Shown: positions 59,700 through 64,000 of the stretch, piece after piece | How the letters are laid out: each line of letters opens with the position of its first letter | Numbering within the stretch: the first letter of the stretch is position 1 | Origin: Halobacteriales archaeon QH_7_65_31 | GTDB taxonomy: Archaea; Halobacteriota; Halobacteria; Halobacteriales; Haloarculaceae | Assembly: GCA_003021785.1 (NCBI GenBank) | Contig: PXQU01000001.1 | Coordinates: forward strand, 124,001 to 188,000 | DNA: 64,000 bases | Direction of reading: 5' to 3' | Position numbers and translations under genes: made by a program | Notes under the pieces: model-generated | The model's input: the letters and a program-made list of their open reading frames with translations, nothing else | The model's database searches: none | Told to the model about the DNA's origin: nothing

Positions 59700-61742
59700 C
59701 TACTCCTCGTCGTCGAGTTCGAGCGCGGCAACGATGTCGTACGGATGCCGACCCTTCCGGATCCCGTCGAGCATCACGAACGCCTCGTCCGGCGCAAGGA
59801 AATGCCGACACACCGCGTAACCGAGCGGAGTCGATTCCAGCCCCTCGATGAAGCCGTATTCGAGCAGCTTCCCGAGCGCGAACTTCGTCGGCAGTTCGCC
59901 AACCATCCGGTCGTTGAGCCGCTTGGTCTCTGCCCCCGCGACGACGAGATTCGCCAGCGTCTCCTCTATCGCGGAGGACTCGTCGTAGGTCGTCACGACC
60001 GACTCCATCTCGCCTTTCAGCAGCTTGAACGCCACCTCGTCTTCCGTCATCTCCTGTGAGCCGTGATAGGAGCCGTCCGGCTCCACGAGCAGATAGACGG
60101 TCCCCTCGTCGTGGTAGTCCGGTCGCCCGGCCCGCCCGAGCATCTGCTCGAACTCCTGCACGCTGAGCCACTCGATCCCCATCGCCAGCGAGTCGAAGAT
60201 GACCTGTGAGGCCGGAAAGTCGACGCCGGCGGCGAGTGCGGCCGTCGTCACGACCGCCGCGAGCTCCTGTTCGCCGAACTGTCGTTCGACCGTCTTCCGA
60301 CGGCCGTAGTCGAGTCCGGCGTGATACGGTGCGGCGTCGTACTCCAGCTTTCGCGCGATCTCGTGACATCGCCGCCGGGAGTTCGTGAAGATGATCGTCT
60401 GCCCGCGATACCCCTTCGAAGATTTCCGGTCGAACGCCCGCCTGACGAGCTTGTTCTCGATGCGGGGCTTCTCCTGGCCGTCGGCGAAGGTGACGTGTCG
60501 CTCGATGGGGATGGGCCGCTCCTCGAACTCGACGAGATTCGCCCGTAGTTGTCCGGCAAGCTGTTCGGGGTTGCCGACCGTCGCCGAGAGATACACCCAC
60601 TGTGTCCCCTGATTGCGCGACTCGGTGTAGTGTTTCAGCCGGGAGATGAGACCGTCGAGCCGGTGACCGCGGCCCTGCTCGCCGAGCGTATGCACCTCGT
60701 CGATGACGACGGTTCCGATCTCGCCGAGGTCCTTCCCCGTCCGGAGCGCGTGGTCGATACCCTCGTACGTGCCGACGATGACGTCGGCGTTCGGGTCGAA
60801 GCGGTTACCCTCGTCGGCGATGCGCGAGGAGCCGACGCGGATCGAGACGTTCGCGATATCGCCGTAGGCGTCCCGGAAGTCCTCGTGTTTCTGGTTCGCG
60901 AGCGCGACCAGCGGGACGAGAAACAACATCTTCCCCTGCCCGTTGAGCACGCGGTCGAGGCCGGCCATCTCACCGATGAGCGTCTTCCCCGTCGCCGTCG
61001 CGCTGACGATCAGCTGGTCGCTGCCGTCGGTCGCGCCGTGCTCGACAGCGAGACTCTGCACCGGGAGGAGGGTATCGAACCGGGCTTCGAGCTTCGACTG
61101 GATTCCGGGATGGAGCGACAGCGACTCCGTCGAGACCAGCTCCACCTCGTCGGTCGTCGCGGAGACCGTATCGAATCTGGTCACGTCGGGATCGAGGGTT
61201 CCCGAGAGGAGGTCCGTGATCTGTTCGAGGTCCTGTACGTCGAGCAGCAGGGATTCGAGCCGGTCGCGCGCGCCGGAGCGGAGCCCACGGAAGTTCGCCT
61301 CCCGGTCGAGCTCCCGCATCGCGCAGTCGAGACAGATATGTTCGTCGTCAGCGCGGATCGCGCTGTCCTCCGTCAGCGGCGAGTAGCGACCGTCGGTCGC
61401 ACAGTGGCGACAGGTCCGGACGGCCTTCACCTTCCCGTCGAGCTGGTAGCCGGCGAACAGCTCGCGCAGGCGGTCGCGCTCCTCGCGGCTCGTCTGCTGG
61501 GAGATGCGAATGCGTGCCGCCCGGCGAGCGAGCTCGACGAACTGATCCGGCGAGCGCGGGTCCTCGTCGCTCCCGGATTTCACCCGGAGCCGGGCGGGCC
61601 GCGGGCCGGCGCTCGTCTCCTTCAGTTCGAGCCGTCCGTGGAGCGTCCGCTCCCCGTCGTCGCTGGCGACGGCGACGGTGAAATCCCCGTCGCGCCGCTC
61701 GTGACAGAAGAGCGTCCCGACGCCGGCGGCCTGCTGAGACAC
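59700..61742 (-). CDS. DEVH-box superfamily 2 helicase with N-terminal zinc domain (DUF5814-like)
   Basis: 680 aa. N-terminal ~190 residues form a separate domain with a zinc site (CRHCATDG and CLDCAMRE, about 111-140), which I recall as DUF5814. The SF2 core follows: Q-region 'LLPVQSLAVEHG', motif I 'IVSATATGKTLIGEMAGLD', motif II 'GTVVIDEVHTLG' (DEVH), motif III 'VYLSATVGN', motif V 'VVTTAALAAGVDFPASQVI', motif VI 'QMLGRAGRPDYHDEGTVY'. This resembles Hel308/Ski2-type helicases, but domain order and N-terminus differ. Its nucleic acid substrate is unknown. Confidence 0.9.
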   Translation of the reverse strand: MSQQAAGVGTLFCHERRDGDFTVAVASDDGERTLHGRLELKETSAGPRPARLRVKSGSDEDPRSPDQFVELARRAARIRISQQTSREERDRLRELFAGYQLDGKVKAVRTCRHCATDGRYSPLTEDSAIRADDEHICLDCAMRELDREANFRGLRSGARDRLESLLLDVQDLEQITDLLSGTLDPDVTRFDTVSATTDEVELVSTESLSLHPGIQSKLEARFDTLLPVQSLAVEHGATDGSDQLIVSATATGKTLIGEMAGLDRVLNGQGKMLFLVPLVALANQKHEDFRDAYGDIANVSIRVGSSRIADEGNRFDPNADVIVGTYEGIDHALRTGKDLGEIGTVVIDEVHTLGEQGRGHRLDGLISRLKHYTESRNQGTQWVYLSATVGNPEQLAGQLRANLVEFEERPIPIERHVTFADGQEKPRIENKLVRRAFDRKSSKGYRGQTIIFTNSRRRCHEIARKLEYDAAPYHAGLDYGRRKTVERQFGEQELAAVVTTAALAAGVDFPASQVIFDSLAMGIEWLSVQEFEQMLGRAGRPDYHDEGTVYLLVEPDGSYHGSQEMTEDEVAFKLLKGEMESVVTTYDESSAIEETLANLVVAGAETKRLNDRMVGELPTKFALGKLLEYGFIEGLESTPLGYAVCRHFLAPDEAFVMLDGIRKGRHPYDIVAALELDDEE

Positions 61743-61799
61743 ACCGAACGTCGGTCGTCGGACGGCAAAACCTCTCCGGCTCGCCGGGCCGGTTCGAGT

Positions 61800-62198
61800 T
61801 CACACCAGTTCGATGCTGTCGTCGCCGTTCGGCACGGCGCAGATGAACGTACCCGGCTCGTCGCCTTCGTTGCGATACCAGTGGACCGCACCCGCCGGGA
61901 TGTGGATCGAATCACCGGCAGAGACGGTGTACTCCGTCTCGCTGGCAGCGTCGCCGTCTATCGGCGTCTCCGACGGCTCGCTGATCCCGACGACGTACTC
62001 GCCGCTGAGTACGTACTGCTCGTGTTCGATCTCGTTCGTGTGCTCCGGGACGGTCGCTCCCGGGTCGAGCTCGAACCGCCGGAGCGAGAGGGTCGGGGTG
62101 GTCTCGGGGCCGAGTAGGACGCCTTTCGACATCCCATCGGCGGCATCGACCGGTTCGGACTCGATACCGTCACCGCGCACGACACGTGCGTCTGTCAT
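61800..62198 (-). CDS. cupin-domain protein
   Basis: 132 aa from MTDARVVRGDGIESEPVDAA. Cupin motif 1 is 'PGATVPEHTNEIEHEQYVLSGEYVVG' (His-His-Glu type pattern, here H/E/H/E) and motif 2 'AGDSIHIPAGAVHWYRNEGDEP'. Small single-cupin proteins bind a metal or ligand and may be enzymes or sensors. No fused domain. The long track ORF covering this gene continues antisense into the protease gene and is not real. Confidence 0.85.
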   Translation of the reverse strand: MTDARVVRGDGIESEPVDAADGMSKGVLLGPETTPTLSLRRFELDPGATVPEHTNEIEHEQYVLSGEYVVGISEPSETPIDGDAASETEYTVSAGDSIHIPAGAVHWYRNEGDEPGTFICAVPNGDDSIELV

Positions 62199-62282
62199 AC
62201 CGACGAGTCGGGGGTGAGCGGGGAAACGGTGTCGGGAGCCCGTCGCGACCGTAGTTAAGTAACAGCGGTCACAACAAACCGT

Positions 62283-63479
62283 ATGCGCAGCTTCCGAATC
62301 GGGCGACTGTTCGGGATTCCCATCGAGCTTGATCTGACGTTTCTGCTCGTGCTCCCGCTGTTCGCGTATCTCATCGGGACGACCCTCGCCGAGTACGCAT
62401 CGCTCGTCAACGAGGTGCTCCGGCCGACGAACCTCGTCGAGGTGTCGGCGCTCGCCGGCGAGCCGACCGTCGCGCTCGTCGTCGGGCTGGTGGCTGCCGT
62501 CGGGCTGTTCGTTGGCGTCACGCTCCACGAGCTCGGCCACTCGCTCGTCGCGATGCGCTACGGCTTCCCCATCTCCTCGATCAAGCTCTGGCTCTTCGGC
62601 GGGGTCGCTCAGCTGAGCGAGATGCCGGACGACTGGAAACAGGAGCTGAACATCGCCGTCGCCGGTCCCGTCGTCAGCATCCTGCTCGGTGTCGTCTCCT
62701 ACGCCGCGTTCACCGCCGTCCAGCCGGGCGGGACTGCTGTCGCCGCCCTCCGCTTCCTGCTCGCGTATCTCGCCGTGGTCAACGTCGCACTCGCGATATT
62801 CAATATGCTCCCGGGCTTCCCGATGGACGGTGGCCGCGTCCTGCGCGCACTGTTGGCTCGCAAGCGCTCGTACGCCCGCGCGACCCAGATCGCCGCCGAA
62901 GTCGGGAAGCTGTTCGCCATCGGGCTCGGCCTGTTCAGCCTGTTCGGTGGCGGCGGGCTCTTCCTGATCGCGATCGCCTTCTTCATCTACATCGGAGCGT
63001 CCTCGGAGGCCCAACGGACCGTGATGGCCGCCGCCTTCGACGGGGTTATGGTCCGCGATATCATGACGCCCGCGGCCGATCTCGAAACCGTCTCGCCGGA
63101 TGCCTCCGTCGCCGACCTGCTCGGGCAGATGTTCACCGAGCGACACACCGGCTACCCCGTCGTCGAGGACGGTCGCCCCGTCGGCGTCGTCACGCTCGGC
63201 GACGCCCAGTCCGTCAAGGAGGTCGAACGCGACGCCTACCGAATCGAGGAGGTGATGAGCCGCGAGATCGAGTTCGCTGCGCCCGACACGAGCGCCATGG
63301 ACGCGCTCGAACAGATGCAAGAGACCGACGTCGGTCGCCTGCTCGTCATGGACGACGGAGAGCTGGTCGGGCTGCTCTCCCGCACCGACCTGATGACCGC
63401 CCTCGAGATCATCAAGCAGGGCGGCGCTGTCTCGCGGTCGGGCGAGAGTCTGGGGACCGCGTTCGGGCAGACGGACTGA
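62283..63479 (+). CDS. M50 site-2 protease with CBS domains
   Basis: 398 aa. Intramembrane zinc protease with about six hydrophobic segments in the first 230 residues. Active site 'GVTLHELGHSLVAMRYG' (HExxH, His82/Glu83/His86) and 'NMLPGFPMDGGRVLRALL' (Asp182). Two CBS repeats at the C-terminus ('VMVRDIMTPAADLETVSPDA', 'EVMSREIEFAAPDTSAMDAL') probably sense an adenine nucleotide. Length and order are typical of archaeal S2P-CBS proteins, which may release membrane-held regulators. Confidence 0.95.
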   Translation: MRSFRIGRLFGIPIELDLTFLLVLPLFAYLIGTTLAEYASLVNEVLRPTNLVEVSALAGEPTVALVVGLVAAVGLFVGVTLHELGHSLVAMRYGFPISSIKLWLFGGVAQLSEMPDDWKQELNIAVAGPVVSILLGVVSYAAFTAVQPGGTAVAALRFLLAYLAVVNVALAIFNMLPGFPMDGGRVLRALLARKRSYARATQIAAEVGKLFAIGLGLFSLFGGGGLFLIAIAFFIYIGASSEAQRTVMAAAFDGVMVRDIMTPAADLETVSPDASVADLLGQMFTERHTGYPVVEDGRPVGVVTLGDAQSVKEVERDAYRIEEVMSREIEFAAPDTSAMDALEQMQETDVGRLLVMDDGELVGLLSRTDLMTALEIIKQGGAVSRSGESLGTAFGQTD

Positions 63480-63489
63480 GTCTGCACGA

Positions 63490-63512
63490 TTTATATACAA
63501 GTAGTATAAGCT
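63490..63512 (+). promoter_or_regulatory. tandem TATA-like boxes before the lipoprotein gene
   Basis: 'ttatatac' (centred about 38 nt upstream of the ATG) and 'tataagct' (centred about 25 nt upstream) lie just after the protease gene. Either could drive the lipoprotein gene at 63533. Confidence 0.45.
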
Positions 63513-63532
63513 ATAGTAACGTATCACCGAAT

Positions 63533-63931
63533 ATGGATGTAACGCGGCAACACGCGTCTGTCCTGCTCTCGCTCGTCCTGCTCGCCGGTTGTGCGGGTAC
63601 GCCGCTGGGCCAGTCTGGTGGTGACGCATCGACGTTCGACGGCTCGACGGAGAACGTCACCGAGACGGCGATGAACGCCGAGGAGGCGTATTTGACTAGC
63701 GTTCTGGAGAACGCGCCGTGTCTGGAGAGCTGGGGCACGTTCGCGACAGTCACGAGCCCCGAGGCGACCGTCGAGAACCGAACAGCCGGGAAGGCGTACG
63801 TCAGCATCCGGCATCCGTACTGGTACGGAACAGAATCGGAGAGCTTCGACGGGGCGTCTCGCGCGATGTACGTCGTCAACGCCGACGGCGCGTGGCGGAT
63901 TCACGGCGACTCCGTTGCCCCGTGTGAGTGA
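63533..63931 (+). CDS. lipoprotein, function unknown
   Basis: 132 aa. Signal peptide with a lipobox ('VLLSLVLLAGCAGTPLGQSG', LAGC) predicting lipid attachment at Cys ~20 and surface exposure. The mature part is about 110 residues with two further cysteines (NAPCLESW and SVAPCE) that could form a disulfide. 'KAYVSIRHPYWYGTESESFDG' and 'YVVNADGAWRIHGD' suggest a small beta-rich fold. Family not recognised. Confidence 0.8.
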   Translation: MDVTRQHASVLLSLVLLAGCAGTPLGQSGGDASTFDGSTENVTETAMNAEEAYLTSVLENAPCLESWGTFATVTSPEATVENRTAGKAYVSIRHPYWYGTESESFDGASRAMYVVNADGAWRIHGDSVAPCE

Positions 63932-63970
63932 ACGGATGCCTCGTGGATTAACGCTGATTGTAGTTTGGGC

Positions 63971-64000
63971 TCATACCATCGCCCGGAGGTCCCGCGCCGC
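63971..64000 (-). CDS. C-terminal end of a gene cut by the window edge (tentative)
   Basis: On the minus strand an open frame enters at the edge and ends with AARDLRAMV and a TGA at 63973-63971. Too short to assign. Strand and composition fit a convergent neighbour of the lipoprotein gene, but chance cannot be excluded. Confidence 0.3.
   Translation of the reverse strand, partial: AARDLRAMV

Noticed and set aside
59495-59731. 78-aa minus-strand ORF between the tRNA and helicase genes
   Set aside because: Starts inside the helicase gene and overlaps the tRNA 5' end; no sensible protein features.
1-64000. CRISPR arrays, rRNA genes, prophage or large defence islands
   Set aside because: No spaced direct repeats, rRNA sequence, integrase or phage structural genes were seen; the only TA system is the DUF433/DUF5615 pair.

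Overview
This window is chromosomal DNA from an extremely halophilic archaeon (class Halobacteria). The evidence is high-GC coding sequence, strongly acidic proteins, archaeal information-processing genes (MCM helicase, TFB, ABCE1/RLI, archaeal SepF), F420 chemistry, HTH_10 (Bat-type) regulators, Tat and PGF-CTERM export signals, and TATA elements about 25-32 nt upstream of start codons (leaderless mRNAs). I cannot name the genus from sequence alone. The DNA is gene-dense and mostly conserved core, with many 1-4 nt start/stop overlaps (ATGA, TGATG, GTGA).

Layout. 0-12.3 kb: an HTTM-type membrane protein cut by the window edge, an S9 peptidase, an HTH_10 regulator, a Tat-exported beta-propeller, a zinc alcohol dehydrogenase, a small winged-helix protein, a Rieske protein, a GAF/PAS sensor kinase, a second HTH_10 regulator, a MinD-type ATPase with a partner, and YgfZ. 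12.4-19.1 kb: small haloarchaeal conserved proteins and zinc ribbons, a membrane-anchored arylsulfotransferase-like propeller, a Nudix hydrolase, RimI and carboxypeptidase M32. 19.3-28.2 kb: a UvrD-like helicase, riboflavin synthase, a DUF433/PIN-like toxin-antitoxin pair, a PIN-ATPase-KH protein, an EMC6-like protein overlapping RLI, and a PHP phosphoesterase. 28.3-37.6 kb: a luciferase-like F420-dependent oxidoreductase, aconitase, CofE (F420 polyglutamylation), an ABC-2 exporter, SepF, a DUF1028 protein, an ACT regulator, an IMPACT protein and an RHH regulator. 37.7-47.8 kb: HisI, a coiled-coil protein, a phosphoglucosamine mutase-like enzyme, a beta-propeller protein, PRPP synthetase, a surface-anchored metalloprotease, IleRS and small membrane proteins.

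47.8-48.75 kb is the only stretch longer than 300 bases without an intact gene. It holds a small two-helix membrane-protein gene split by a 540-bp non-autonomous IS200/IS605 (IS608-like) element. Removing the element restores the reading frame exactly. 48.7-59.3 kb: a HIT protein, two ParA-like proteins that have lost both P-loop lysines, TFB, and a leftward mcm operon with several uncharacterised haloarchaeal proteins. MCM carries two large inteins, one in its Walker A motif. 59.4-64 kb: tRNA-Pro(TGG), a DEAD/DEVH helicase, a cupin, a CBS-domain site-2 protease, a lipoprotein and the end of another gene.

The most notable items are the in-frame excisable MITE with intact IS608-type cleavage/guide tetranucleotides, the two MCM inteins (one containing Cro-like HTH repeats), the degenerate ParA-like proteins around TFB and the mcm cluster, and a structured intergenic inverted repeat upstream of prs. 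No CRISPR array, rRNA, phage or large defence island was seen. Family names come from recognised motifs and memory; no database search was run.
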